Positions 7,733 to 17,548 of a DNA stretch of 21,922 nucleotides are shown one piece after another. Made by a program: the position numbers and the translations under genes. Numbering within the stretch: position 1 is the stretch's first letter; each line of letters starts with the position of its first letter. The DNA comes from Oligoflexia bacterium (GTDB lineage Bacteria > Bdellovibrionota > UBA1018). The stretch covers positions 1 to 21,922 of the forward strand of contig CAIOHW010000079.1 in NCBI GenBank assembly GCA_903858195.1. The letters run 5' to 3'. The notes under the pieces were generated by a model. The model did not search any database. It saw only the letters and a list, made by a program, of their open reading frames with translations, and was not told the DNA's origin.

Positions 7733-8587
7733 TCAGTCCTGCCGACCGAGCGCCTGCGGCGCACGTGCACGGCCCACGAAGCCTGCAAGCACCACCAGAG
7801 TGAGCGCGTAGGGGAGCACCTGCATGAGCTGCACGGGGATTGCACCCGACTGGAACCGGACCTGAAGCCCCTCGGCAAGACCAAAGAGCAGGCAGGCTCC
7901 GAGTGCGGGCCACGCCCGCCACTTGCCGAAGATCAGGGCAGTGAGCGCCATGAAACCACGCCCGGCCACCATGTTGCGCGAGTAGGCAGAGGCAAGGCCG
8001 ATCGAGAGCACCGCACCCCCCATGGCGGCAAGCGCGCTCCCGGCGATGACCGAACGCATGCGCACCCGGCGGGGGCTGATGCCTGCCGACTCGAGGGCGG
8101 CCGGATGCTCGCCTGCAAACCGAATCCACAGGCCCACGGGTGTGCTTCGAATCATCCACGCCACACCGGCGACGATCCCAAGCGCAAGCACCACCGCCCA
8201 ATGCCACGAGAGTCGCTGCTCCAGCGGCAGCGAGGGAGTCGTTCCCGTATTTTCGTAGAGTACTTTCGAGAGAAAAGGCACAAGCCCCATGGCAAGAAAG
8301 TTCATGCCGGTGCCGGCAACGATCTGGTTTGCGCGAAAGCGCACCGAAAGCTCGGCATACACATAGCCAAAGACCACCCCGGCCAGAGCCGCTGCTGCAA
8401 GGCCTGCGGCCGCCGAACCCGTCTGGAGCGCACCCACCGCTGCGGCAAAGCCGCCCACGATCATCAGACCCTCAAGCCCGATCTGGATGACACCCGATCG
8501 CTCGCACAATAGGCCGCCCATGGCCGCAAAAATGAGCGGCGAAGCGATGCGAAGCGAGGATTCGAGGATACCGATGAGATCGCTCAT
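7733..8587 (-). CDS. BMP-type nucleoside ABC importer, permease 2 (YufQ/NupQ-like)
   Basis: The frame is open from 8653, but the ATG at 8587 is the better start: it makes an ATGA overlap with the preceding permease, has a GGAGG upstream and begins the expected sequence MSDLIGILESSLRIASPLIF. The 284-residue product is a very hydrophobic BPD-transporter-2 family permease. GVIQIGLEGLMIVGGF and VAGTGMNFLAMG are characteristic motifs, and FAGEHPAALESAGISPRRVR is the cytoplasmic coupling loop that docks on the ATPase. It forms the heterodimeric channel with the product of 8584-9651. Last gene of the four-gene operon. Confidence 0.93.
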   Translation of the reverse strand: MSDLIGILESSLRIASPLIFAAMGGLLCERSGVIQIGLEGLMIVGGFAAAVGALQTGSAAAGLAAAALAGVVFGYVYAELSVRFRANQIVAGTGMNFLAMGLVPFLSKVLYENTGTTPSLPLEQRLSWHWAVVLALGIVAGVAWMIRSTPVGLWIRFAGEHPAALESAGISPRRVRMRSVIAGSALAAMGGAVLSIGLASAYSRNMVAGRGFMALTALIFGKWRAWPALGACLLFGLAEGLQVRFQSGAIPVQLMQVLPYALTLVVLAGFVGRARAPQALGRQD

Positions 8588-9647
8588 CCCCCGCCTCCAC
8601 GGCCCTTCAAAGACCTGAGCCTGCTTGAGAGCCTCTCGCCCAGCCGAGCCCAAAGCCCCTCGGCCGCGACCGCCCCGATGATCAGCGCCTGGATCACGAG
8701 CGCCAGATCGCGAGTCACATGCTCGGTTTCGAGATCCAGATCCGTCGTTCCCTTGTGGAGCGCCCCGAACAAAAAGGCCGACGCGATCACGCCAAACGGA
8801 TTTCCACGCGCAAGCAGCGCCACTGCAATTCCGACAAATCCGTAGTCGGGCGAAAACCCAAGTTTGTAGCGATGGGCGGATCCGAGCACCTCGCCCAGTC
8901 CGACTCCGGAGGCGAGCGCTCCCGCAACGACCATGGCCATGATCTGCACGCGCTCGACCGGAATGCCGGCCATTCTCGCTGCGTTCTCGTTTTCGCCCAC
9001 GGTCTGAAGTTCAAAGCCCCAGCGCGTGTGCTGGAACAGCCAGCCAAGCCAGCAGGCCATCAGAAGTCCGATCAAAAGCGCAGCACTCACGGGAGCATCG
9101 CCGAACCCGGGAAGTGCAGGCAGGATGTGCGATGCTCCGACTGCAAGCGTCTCAGGGTTCTGGGTTTCTGGGTTTTTAAAGGGGTTCAGCACGGCATACG
9201 AGGCAAGCCCCGCTGCGATGAAATTGAGCATGATCGTCGAGATCACCTCATGGCTCCCCCGCCTGGCCTTGAGCCAGCCTGCGATGCCCGCCCAAGCTCC
9301 GGCGACTGTGGCGCCTGCAAGCATTGAGACTGCCCACGAAAGCGGTGCCGGGATCGACGGAAACGTAAACGCAGCCCACGTCATGGCAAGCGCCCCGAGC
9401 GAGAGCTGCCCTTCGGCGCCGATATTGAAAAGACCGGCTCGGAAGGCCACCGAGACCGAAAGCCCCGTGAAAAGCAGCGGGGTCATGTAGAACAGGGTCA
9501 TTCCCAAATCATATCGTGATCCAAACGCGCCGCGCACGAGCACGCCCAGCACATGCAGCGGGCTTTCGCCCGCAAGCGCCGTGGCTAGAAGTCCAAGAGC
9601 AAGGCCGGTGAGCAGCGCGGCTGCCGGTTTCAGCACTGGGGCGATCC

Positions 9648-9651
<4 letters not shown>
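8584..9651 (-). CDS. BMP-type nucleoside ABC importer, permease 1 (YufP/NupP-like)
   Basis: This 355-residue integral membrane protein has about nine hydrophobic spans. Family motifs include SVAFRAGLFNIGAEGQL (about 66-82), SHEVISTIMLNFIA and the ATPase-coupling loop VGENENAARMAGIPVERVQ. It follows the permease-1 pattern of BmpA-linked importers (B. subtilis YufP). A small tandem duplication, NPETQNPET, sits in the periplasmic loop after the ISTIMLN segment and corresponds to an imperfect direct repeat in the DNA near 9157-9177. Start and stop both lie in 4-base ATGA overlaps with the neighbours, so the four proteins are probably made in fixed ratio. It acts in the inner membrane. Confidence 0.94.
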
Positions 9652-11137
<1,486 letters not shown>

Positions 11138-11141
<4 letters not shown>

Positions 11142-12139
11142 TTACGCTGCTGATAATAATCCGGAACCTGGATCTTTCCTGCGAGAATCTGCTTCTTGAC
11201 CGACTCGAGGCGGGTACGGATCTCGCGAGTCAGGATCTTGTCGTTGTTGGCGTCCACGGCCGCATCCACTCCCTGGTCACCCAGACCGTGACGGATGATG
11301 CCCCCCTCGAAGCGGCCCTGCGCGGCAAGCTCGATTGCATTGAAAACAGCGACATCCACCCGCTTGAGCATGCTCGTGAGGACGCGCCCGGGCTTGATCC
11401 AGTTCTGGTTGGAATCGGAGCCGATCGCGAACTTCTGCTTTTCTTCGGCTGCATCAAAAAGTCCGAGATTGCTTGCACCGGCTGCTGCAAAGATCACATC
11501 GACCCCCCGGCCGTACTGTGACAGAGCCAGCTCCTTGCCCTTCGGAGGATTGTTCCACGCCTCGCTCGTGACTCCCACGTAGCTCGAGAGCACTTCGATC
11601 TTCGGATTCACGTGGCGAACGCCCGCCTGGTACCCCATTTCAAAGCGCTTGATGAGAGGGATCTCCATGCCGCCGATGAAACCGACTTTGCCGCTTCGAC
11701 TCGCCATTGCGGCGGCCACTCCCATCAAAAACGATCCTTCATGCTCCTGAAACAGGAGTGAGCGGACGTTTGGCGCCGAAACCTCGGCGTCCACCAGTGC
11801 AAACCTGCGATCCGGGAAAGCGGCAGCAACCTTCTTTACGGCGTCTCCCTGCGAGATGCCCACGCCAATGACGAGATCGAACTGCTTTTGCGCAAGCGCC
11901 CGATGCATGGCCTCAAACGCATTGTCATCCGTGGCCTCGACCACCTTGAGCTGGATGCCAAGCTTCTGCTGCGCATCCTGCGCTCCGTGAAAGGCAGCTG
12001 CGTTGAACGATTTGTCGTCCTTGCCGCCCTTGTCGAGCACCAGGCCCACGCGGATCGGTGCGGCCATAGCCTGGGACAGGGTCCCGAAAATCGCGCAAAC
12101 TGCCAAAAGACCCCACCTTGGGGAGCTCATCTTGTTCAT
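11138..12139 (-). CDS. BMP-family substrate-binding protein for nucleoside importer
   Basis: This is a 333-residue periplasmic binding protein of the BmpA/PnrA family, which binds purine nucleosides. The signal peptide (WGLLAVCAIFGTLSQAMA) ends in AMA and is a type I signal; there is no lipobox Cys at the cleavage site, unlike most Bmp proteins, which are lipoproteins. The mature protein opens with IRVGLVLDKGGKDDKSFN, the family's D-x-G-G-x-D-D-x-SFN ligand-binding motif (36-46). Later it shows FLMGVAAAMAS, KVGFIGGMEIPLIKRFEMGY and FAAAGASNLGLFDAA, all typical. First gene of the operon, with order binding protein, ATPase, permease, permease as in B. subtilis nupNOPQ. Nucleoside is inferred from the family. 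Confidence 0.93.
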
Positions 12140-12217
12140 GGGGCCAGATTTAGCTGCAAACTCACCTACCGACCACCAAAAAAACGCGCAGAATCATGCA
12201 CTTGACCAGACCTGCAC

Positions 12218-12222
12218 GGAGG
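12218..12222 (+). promoter_or_regulatory. Ribosome binding site that fixes the AAA+ gene start
   Basis: A strong GGAGG lies 6 bases before the in-frame GTG at 12229. It is 15 bases from the ATG at 12238 and lies downstream of the ATG at 12196, so it favours the GTG start. Confidence 0.65.
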
Positions 12223-12228
12223 ATTACG

Positions 12229-13056
12229 GTGCCCGCCATGGAGTGGGTGGACCTGATCCCTGAGTCCCAGAAGGAGCGCCTGGCAGCGGCCGCGCGTGAC
12301 CCGCGCCAGTCCGTGCTGATCTCAGGGGCTCCCGGAACGGGAAAAGGCCAGATCGCCCGCTGGATCCACCTGAATGGTCCGCGAGCCAAAGGCTCGATGC
12401 TGATCGCGCACCATCGAAAGGCTCTTGCCGAGCAGCTGCGCGAGGCCAACGCCTCAAACGATTCAGCCCTCATTCTTCAGGAACTCGGCGAATGGCCGCT
12501 CGGCGACCAGCGCATGCTCATCGAGCACATTCAAACCGTGCATTCCGGAAAACCTGGAGCGCGGATCATCGCCACGACCGACCAGAACCTCGACAAGCGT
12601 GCGCAGGGCGGCCTTTTCAAGCCTGAGCTGCTCGCGCTCTTCACGAAGCTTCGTATCGAGATGCCAAGCCTGGCGAGCCGCACTTCCGAATTTGAAACCA
12701 TCACCCACACTCTGCTCTCGGAGCTCGCGCGCGAACTCAAGCGCCCCATTCCCACCCTCGATGAGGCGGCCTGGAAAAAGCTCAAAGGCTACGACTGGCC
12801 AGGAAATCTTCGAGAACTTCGCAACGTACTCAAGGTGGCGCTCGGAACCTGCCCCGGCCCATTGCTCGGGGTGAAGGAATTCCCGGAGTTCGGCTATGAC
12901 CGCACGGACTTCCACGCCACGCGTGATGCCTTTGAAAAGACCTATCTCGAAGAGATGATGCGAGCTTTTGCGGGAAGCCGTGAACAGCTGGCCACGGCCA
13001 CGGGACTCACGCCCTCGGCGCTGGACGCAAAGCTCAAGAAGCACGGCCTGGTCTGA
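12229..13056 (+). CDS. Degenerate NtrC-type AAA+ protein with Fis-like HTH
   Basis: This 275-residue protein starts at a GTG with a strong ribosome site. It has the core of a sigma54-activator ATPase without any sensor domain. Walker A is GAPGTGKG (33-40, Lys39). The Walker B region is ALILQELGEWPLGDQRML (80-97), where the usual L-F-L-D-E has Gln84 in place of Asp. The GAFTGA loop that contacts sigma54 is absent, and the stretch between Walker A and B is short. Sensor 2 is DWPGNLREL (189-197). A Fis-type helix-turn-helix fills 240-275 (EQLATATGLTPSALDAKLKK). It is probably a DNA-binding regulator that cannot activate sigma54 promoters, in the manner of TyrR-like proteins. The divergent gap 12140-12228 separates it from the nucleoside importer, a possible target. 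Confidence 0.8.
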   Translation: MPAMEWVDLIPESQKERLAAAARDPRQSVLISGAPGTGKGQIARWIHLNGPRAKGSMLIAHHRKALAEQLREANASNDSALILQELGEWPLGDQRMLIEHIQTVHSGKPGARIIATTDQNLDKRAQGGLFKPELLALFTKLRIEMPSLASRTSEFETITHTLLSELARELKRPIPTLDEAAWKKLKGYDWPGNLRELRNVLKVALGTCPGPLLGVKEFPEFGYDRTDFHATRDAFEKTYLEEMMRAFAGSREQLATATGLTPSALDAKLKKHGLV

Positions 13057-13059
13057 GCT

Positions 13060-13902
13060 CTACTCCGCCTTGAAGCCTGCGGCCTCGGCGCGCTTCACTT
13101 CCGACTCGGCAATCCTCGCCCTAAACTCTCCGCCCGTGGGTGACCCGCAAAGTGCCATGCGCATCACGCCGGGCTTTCCATCGCGAAGATGCAACCACTC
13201 CAGCACTTGTACTCCCTCGCGCTTGAGAGCGGCGCGAAGCGACTCCGCGCGCGCCTCTACCTGGGCTGGCTCACACTGAAGGCTTCCATCGGGAGCACTC
13301 ACCCAGATGGCATGCTCCTGCTTGTGGCTCCCCCGCGCCCCGGCCAGCACCGGAGCCGCTGGCGAGATCAACAGGCCCGATGCAACTAAAAGCAGCATGA
13401 GCTTTTCGAACAGCATGAGCCTGAAGCGCTCCTGGTATTTGCCGTTTCCGTGGGTCTTGCAGCACTTCGCGCAGGCCAGCTTTCCAAGGAGTCTTCGGCT
13501 CTTGAAGCGCGACTCGCAATGGTTGCAGCCATAGAGGTACTTGAAGGGTCGCCTGCGGGGTACGGGGTTGTAGCGCCGGGCCCCCATGAGCGTCATCTTG
13601 TCGTAAAACTCGTCGCTGTGCCCGTGCGGACGCTTCCGCACCCAGAGCCAGTAGTGGATCATCTCGTGCGCCAGCGTCTCACGCACATGGATCTCGGCCT
13701 GCTCCTCTTCGAGAAGGTAAGAGGCCACCTCAATGATGGGCGGGCGTGAAAATGCCGTCTTGCGAAGGAGGTTCGTCGACGAACCTGGAAAGAATCGGCC
13801 CGAACTCGTCCGAAGCCTCGCGTTCCAACGCAACACGGGCGGCTCAAGGAAGCCGTCGAAGTGCCGGGCATTGATCTCTTGAAAAAAGGCGAGCAGGTCC
13901 AC
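13060..13902 (-). CDS. SprT-like zinc metalloprotease fused to a signal-peptide-like segment and unknown domain
   Basis: Residues 1-158 are a complete SprT-like domain. It opens with FFQEINARHFDGFLEP and has the zinc site HEMIH (79-83), a third ligand probably at His95 (GHSDEFY), and a zinc ribbon with Cys126/Cys129 and Cys144/Cys147. The family includes SPRTN-type proteases. In the same frame residues 163-188 form a signal-peptide-like stretch (MLFEKLMLLLVASGLLISP, then AAPVLAG), followed by about 90 residues of unknown type with Cys210 and Cys252. A normal SprT-like protein would end near 160. Either this is a membrane-anchored fusion, or a second exported protein starts at the ATG at 13416 (AGGAG 12 bases upstream). 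The start is a GTG with no clear ribosome site. It ends 3 bases from the convergent AAA+ gene. Confidence 0.8.
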   Translation of the reverse strand: MDLLAFFQEINARHFDGFLEPPVLRWNARLRTSSGRFFPGSSTNLLRKTAFSRPPIIEVASYLLEEEQAEIHVRETLAHEMIHYWLWVRKRPHGHSDEFYDKMTLMGARRYNPVPRRRPFKYLYGCNHCESRFKSRRLLGKLACAKCCKTHGNGKYQERFRLMLFEKLMLLLVASGLLISPAAPVLAGARGSHKQEHAIWVSAPDGSLQCEPAQVEARAESLRAALKREGVQVLEWLHLRDGKPGVMRMALCGSPTGGEFRARIAESEVKRAEAAGFKAE

Positions 13903-13972
13903 CGGTGGGAGAGCATAAGCGCGCTTGCGGTCCTTGCCAAGCGACCCCCGTGTATTTAAGACTGGGCACCAA

Positions 13973-16405
13973 GTGAATATCCAATCCCTCGAGTGGCTGC
14001 CTTTCCTCGAACGAGCGGCCCCGCTTGCCTCCTCGCTGCCCGGGCGTCAGATGATCCTGGATCTGGCCGACGCCCGTCACTGGGCTGGCTCGGTGGATGC
14101 CTCGCGCATCCGGCAGCAGGAAACCGGGGACGCAACCGAGCTGCTGGCAAAGTCCGACCTCTGGGGGTCGCTGATCGATCTCGAGACGGCCGAACCCCTT
14201 TGGGAGCGCCTCGGCAAGAGTTCTCTTCTCGATGCCACCGAGTGGGGCACTGCGCGGCGATGGCTTCGCGCCATTGAGGCGTTTCGCACGGCCGAGCTTC
14301 CCGAAGCGGGCCTCGAGCTCTTTCGCGCCATGGCGCTCTCGCTTCCTGATGTCTCAGGACCCCTCAAACGGCTGGATCGACTGTTCACTCCCGAAGGAGA
14401 GCTCTCGGAGAATGCCACACCCGAGCTTGCCCGCATCGGTTCGGAACTCAGGCAGATTAAACGTGAGATCTCGATTCGAATGGAGTCGCTTGCGCGCGAC
14501 TACCACCAGAAGGGCGTGCTGCAGGACCAGTTCACTGACGTTCGCGACGGGCGCTACGTGCTCCCCGTTCGCATCTCGGCGCAGCACGAGGTGCCAGGCC
14601 TCCTGCACGAGGCTTCGGCAAGCCGGCAGACGGTCTTTATCGAACCGCGCGAGATCACCGAGCTCAACAACCGCCTGAGGCGCCAGCAAAACGAGTGGCT
14701 GCAGGAGGTTCACCGCATCCTGACCGAGCTCTCCCGTGACCTTGCCCCAAGCGCTGGGGCATGGGCAGCAGCCACCGGGATCCTTGTCCACTGGGATGCA
14801 GTCCATGCGCGGGCGGCGGTTGCCCGACACTACGAAGGTCTCCCGATCGAATGCGGGGGCGAGGCCATCGATCTGACCCAAACGGCGCATCCCCTGCTCT
14901 GGTGGACGATTCCGCTGGAATCGATCCAGCGAAATTCAATCGAGCTGGATGCCTCGCGAAGGGCGCTCCTCATCACGGGGCCGAACACGGGCGGAAAAAC
15001 CGTGCTTCTCAAGACCATAGGCCTCGCTGCCGCTTTTGCACGCACGGGCTTCTTTTTTCCGGGAGACCGGCCCGCACGCGTGCCCTTTTTCGAGTCGATC
15101 GCAGCCGATCTCGGAGACAGCCAGTCGATCGAAAGCCACCTCTCGAGCTTTTCAAGCCACCTGCGTGCGTTCAGGGAAATCCTCGCCTCTGCGGGGCCTG
15201 GCACGCTGGTGCTCCTCGATGAACTCAACTCTGCAACCGACCCCGAAGAAGGCGCAGCCCTGAGCCGGGCACTCCTCGAGACCCTGCTCGATCAGGGAGC
15301 ATGGCTGGTGACGACGACGCATGATCCGGTGCTCAAGTCGCTGGGTCGCAAGGACTCGCGCATCATCACGGCAGCCATGGCGTTTGACGAGACCTCCCGC
15401 ACCCCTACCTACCGCCTTGAGCTCGGGGTTCCCGGGCGCTCGCGGGCGCTCGAAACCGCCGAGCGACTTGGAATTCCGTCCCCGGTGCTCGAGCGTGCGC
15501 GGGGGCATCTCTCTTCGCAGCATCGCGAGTGGGAGAGCTGGGTCGGTGAGCTCGAAACGCAGGTGCGCGAAGCACGGCTTGCGCGCCAACAGGCCGAAGA
15601 GCGCAGGCTTGAGGTCGAGCGCCAGGGCGATCTGCTCGCACGCCAGCTTCGCGACCTCAAGGCCGAGATCGGGCTGACGGTTCGGCAGAAAGTCAGGCAG
15701 ATCCTCGAACAGGCGCAGGAGGGCGTGCGTCTGAGGCTGCAGGCCATGGAGCAGGAGCCCTCTCGGAAACGCATCGAAACCTCGCGCAATGAACTCGTCC
15801 GAGAGATCGAAGCCAAGGTATCGGAAGCGGAGAGTTCGTTTGACGACGAAGCCTCGCGTGCCGGAGTGGATCTGTCGCGCAAGAAGCCGGCACCGGGGCC
15901 GATGACTCTGGACGGCCCTGCGAAGCCAGCACTTGAACCCGGCATGAGCGTGCGAGTGCCCCGTTGGAAGACCACCGGCAAGGTGCTCTCGGTACAGCCT
16001 GATGGCCAGATCAAGGTAGCCATGGGCACGCTGCAGATGACGCTCAAGCGTGAGGACTACGAGCTACTTGACCCAAAATCGGCCAAGGCAGCACGCCGCG
16101 AGTCGGTGACCGTCCGTTGGGAGGCAGCCCCCCACGACGAGGGCTCAAGCCCGCTTGGCTCAAGCCTCGATCTGCGCGGCCTCCGGCTTGACGAGGCACT
16201 GGCCAGGTCCGAACGCTACCTCGAACGGGTCTTCACCACTGGACGCTACGCACAGGTGACGCTCGTTCATGGGCTTGGCACCGGGGCGCTTCGCGAAGGC
16301 ATCCGCAAACTTCTGGGAGAGCTCCCTTTCGTGGCTGATTACCGTGATGGTGGCACTGGAATGGGCGGGGCCGGAGCCACCTGTGTGGAACTGGCTAGAA
16401 AGTGA
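13973..16405 (+). CDS. mutS2: MutS2 (RqcU) family ATPase with Smr domain
   Basis: The frame is open from a TTG at 13925, but MutS2 proteins begin close to VNIQSLEWLPFLE, so I take the GTG at 13973 (810 residues). The ribosome site is weak. Regions in order: core and lever helices (about 100-300), then the ATPase with Walker A GPNTGGKT (336-343), SHLSSFSSHLRAF and Walker B LVLLDELNSATDPEE (about 412-426). A long charged coiled coil follows (about 515-620), then a KOW-like patch (VRVPRWKTTGKVLSVQPDG), and a C-terminal Smr domain with LDLRG (about 732) and HGLGTGALR. The family splits collided ribosomes or acts on branched DNA. No mismatch-binding domain is present, as expected. It overlaps the convergent next gene by 11 bases. 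Confidence 0.96.
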   Translation: MNIQSLEWLPFLERAAPLASSLPGRQMILDLADARHWAGSVDASRIRQQETGDATELLAKSDLWGSLIDLETAEPLWERLGKSSLLDATEWGTARRWLRAIEAFRTAELPEAGLELFRAMALSLPDVSGPLKRLDRLFTPEGELSENATPELARIGSELRQIKREISIRMESLARDYHQKGVLQDQFTDVRDGRYVLPVRISAQHEVPGLLHEASASRQTVFIEPREITELNNRLRRQQNEWLQEVHRILTELSRDLAPSAGAWAAATGILVHWDAVHARAAVARHYEGLPIECGGEAIDLTQTAHPLLWWTIPLESIQRNSIELDASRRALLITGPNTGGKTVLLKTIGLAAAFARTGFFFPGDRPARVPFFESIAADLGDSQSIESHLSSFSSHLRAFREILASAGPGTLVLLDELNSATDPEEGAALSRALLETLLDQGAWLVTTTHDPVLKSLGRKDSRIITAAMAFDETSRTPTYRLELGVPGRSRALETAERLGIPSPVLERARGHLSSQHREWESWVGELETQVREARLARQQAEERRLEVERQGDLLARQLRDLKAEIGLTVRQKVRQILEQAQEGVRLRLQAMEQEPSRKRIETSRNELVREIEAKVSEAESSFDDEASRAGVDLSRKKPAPGPMTLDGPAKPALEPGMSVRVPRWKTTGKVLSVQPDGQIKVAMGTLQMTLKREDYELLDPKSAKAARRESVTVRWEAAPHDEGSSPLGSSLDLRGLRLDEALARSERYLERVFTTGRYAQVTLVHGLGTGALREGIRKLLGELPFVADYRDGGTGMGGAGATCVELARK

Positions 16406-17372
16406 GCCGGTAGTTGATTCGGGCCGTCTGCTCGGTCCTGGAATCCGTCCACCTCTGCGCGAGATGCTGGCGGTTCTCGACCGAGCAGGTGAGGTTCGTG
16501 GCAAGCGGCCGGCTTAAATGCGCAGTCATGGTGCGCGAGGTCCCACCATAGGTCACCCCACTGTGCATGTCCCAGAACAGGGGCCGGGCCACCTTGACTT
16601 CGACCGCCTCGGGGGCGGCAGCACCCGGATCCAGAAGCACCTGCTCCTGTGCCCCCACCCTGAAATCGACTGAGCCGTTCAAAAACGGGGACTTGAGCCA
16701 GAGCCTGCCGGACTGCGACGGCAGGTCCGCGCGAGTGCCGAAGCCCCACGACTCGTTCACTTTCACTACAACACCCTTTTTCACGATGGCATCAATCCGC
16801 TGGTGAACCTGCGTCACCGCCCTGACCTCTGGCGAGGACTGCTCGGCCTTCTTCAGCGATTCCTGGAACTGCGCAGTCAGCATGCTGCGCAGGTACGCCT
16901 TTCCGAGGGCACGGTTCTGGAGCATCCAGTCCCTCTCAGCCTGCTGGCCGAGCAACCCGTGATGCTCTCGATCCTCCCGATCCTGATGAAGGGTATCGAG
17001 GCGCTCGCGCACCCTGCTCTGCACCCGGGACTGCGCTGGGTCCGGGAGAATCAGGATCTTGGGAATGATCCGGCCAGGGCCTACACGGCTTCGACTGGAG
17101 AGGACGGACGAGTTTTCAGGAACGCGGTGGGCCGCCGAACCTGAGCCGCGAAGCCAGTCGGGGCGAAGGTCGGCCCGGGGCACGCGATGCACGGCGCGAC
17201 TTGCGGAGAAACTGGCGCGCGCCGCCTGAAGTCGAAGCGACGCGGGCCCCCTCGATGGCAAGCCCGTGGGTGCCCCCTGGATCAGGCAGGCCAGAAGCGC
17301 AAGGCTACCCCAAGCAAGCAGGTGCCGCCGCAGGCGAGCCGATGGGATGGGAGATGCCGTTCTAGAATTCAC
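16395..17372 (-). CDS. Putative cell-envelope protein with coiled coil and beta-strand C-terminus ending in Phe
   Basis: The longest frame begins at a TTG (17399), but two GTG codons follow a GAGGA, and the second, at 17372, has ideal spacing (5 bases); this gives 325 residues. The N-terminus is a signal (RLRRHLLAWGSLALLACLIQG); LLAC could be a weak lipobox. Next comes a low-complexity Arg/Ser-rich section, then a helical, probably coiled-coil stretch (about 115-205: RVRERLDTLHQDREDREHH and on). The last 110 residues are beta-rich (VVVKVNESWGFGTRADL; LWLKSPFLNGSVDFRVG) and end in RINYRLTF. A terminal aromatic after alternating residues is the outer-membrane beta-barrel signature. Four to six strands could form part of a barrel, perhaps by trimerising. 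Family not recognised. Confidence 0.7.
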   Translation of the reverse strand: MNSRTASPIPSARLRRHLLAWGSLALLACLIQGAPTGLPSRGPASLRLQAARASFSASRAVHRVPRADLRPDWLRGSGSAAHRVPENSSVLSSRSRVGPGRIIPKILILPDPAQSRVQSRVRERLDTLHQDREDREHHGLLGQQAERDWMLQNRALGKAYLRSMLTAQFQESLKKAEQSSPEVRAVTQVHQRIDAIVKKGVVVKVNESWGFGTRADLPSQSGRLWLKSPFLNGSVDFRVGAQEQVLLDPGAAAPEAVEVKVARPLFWDMHSGVTYGGTSRTMTAHLSRPLATNLTCSVENRQHLAQRWTDSRTEQTARINYRLTF

Positions 17373-17377
17373 CACGT

Positions 17378-17382
17378 TCCTC
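17378..17382 (-). promoter_or_regulatory. Ribosome binding site supporting the GTG start at 17372
   Basis: GAGGA on the minus strand lies 5 bases before the GTG at 17372 and only 2 bases before the GTG at 17375. The TTG at 17399 has no such site. This is what decides the start of the envelope protein. Confidence 0.45.
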
Positions 17383-17511
17383 GAGTTCCGGTCGGGCAAT
17401 GAGCAAGGTCCACGCCACCGGAAGTTCAGAACTGACAGCTACTATCTAATTGAATTTAAAGATTAAAATGCAAACCCAGGAGGCCGGAGCCGCCGTCGTA
17501 TCGAGGCTGGG

Positions 17512-17528
17512 TGTCAAACTTTTTGACA
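17512..17528. repeat. Perfect 7-3-7 palindrome with TTGACA on both strands
   Basis: TGTCAAA-CTT-TTTGACA is a perfect inverted repeat in the 149-base gap between the lipid-kinase gene and the envelope-protein gene. Each arm contains TTGACA on one strand, matching the -35 consensus. There is no T-run on the downstream side in minus-strand transcription (the seven T's lie before it), so it does not look like a terminator. It could be an operator or a pair of -35 boxes. The rest of the gap is AT-rich between about 17440 and 17470, as promoters often are, but I see no good -10. Confidence 0.4.
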
Positions 17529-17548
17529 GGTGCAAAAAAATTGGCCGT

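Noticed and set aside
7490..8512. Plus-strand frame of 340 codons opposite the permease gene
   Set aside because: It overlaps both the methyltransferase and permease 2, both clearly real, and its product is His/Arg/Pro-rich without any motif.
12196..12228. Upstream ATG as start of the AAA+ gene
   Set aside because: A strong GGAGG at 12218-12222 lies downstream of this ATG and is placed for the GTG at 12229; the 11 added residues match nothing known.
15409..16047. Minus-strand frame of 212 codons opposite mutS2
   Set aside because: The Ser/Arg-rich product is the antisense shadow of the mutS2 coiled coil.
17512..17535. Hairpin with an adjacent A/T run as a terminator of the lipid-kinase gene
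   Set aside because: In the direction of minus-strand transcription the T-run comes before the hairpin, so it cannot act as an intrinsic terminator for that gene.
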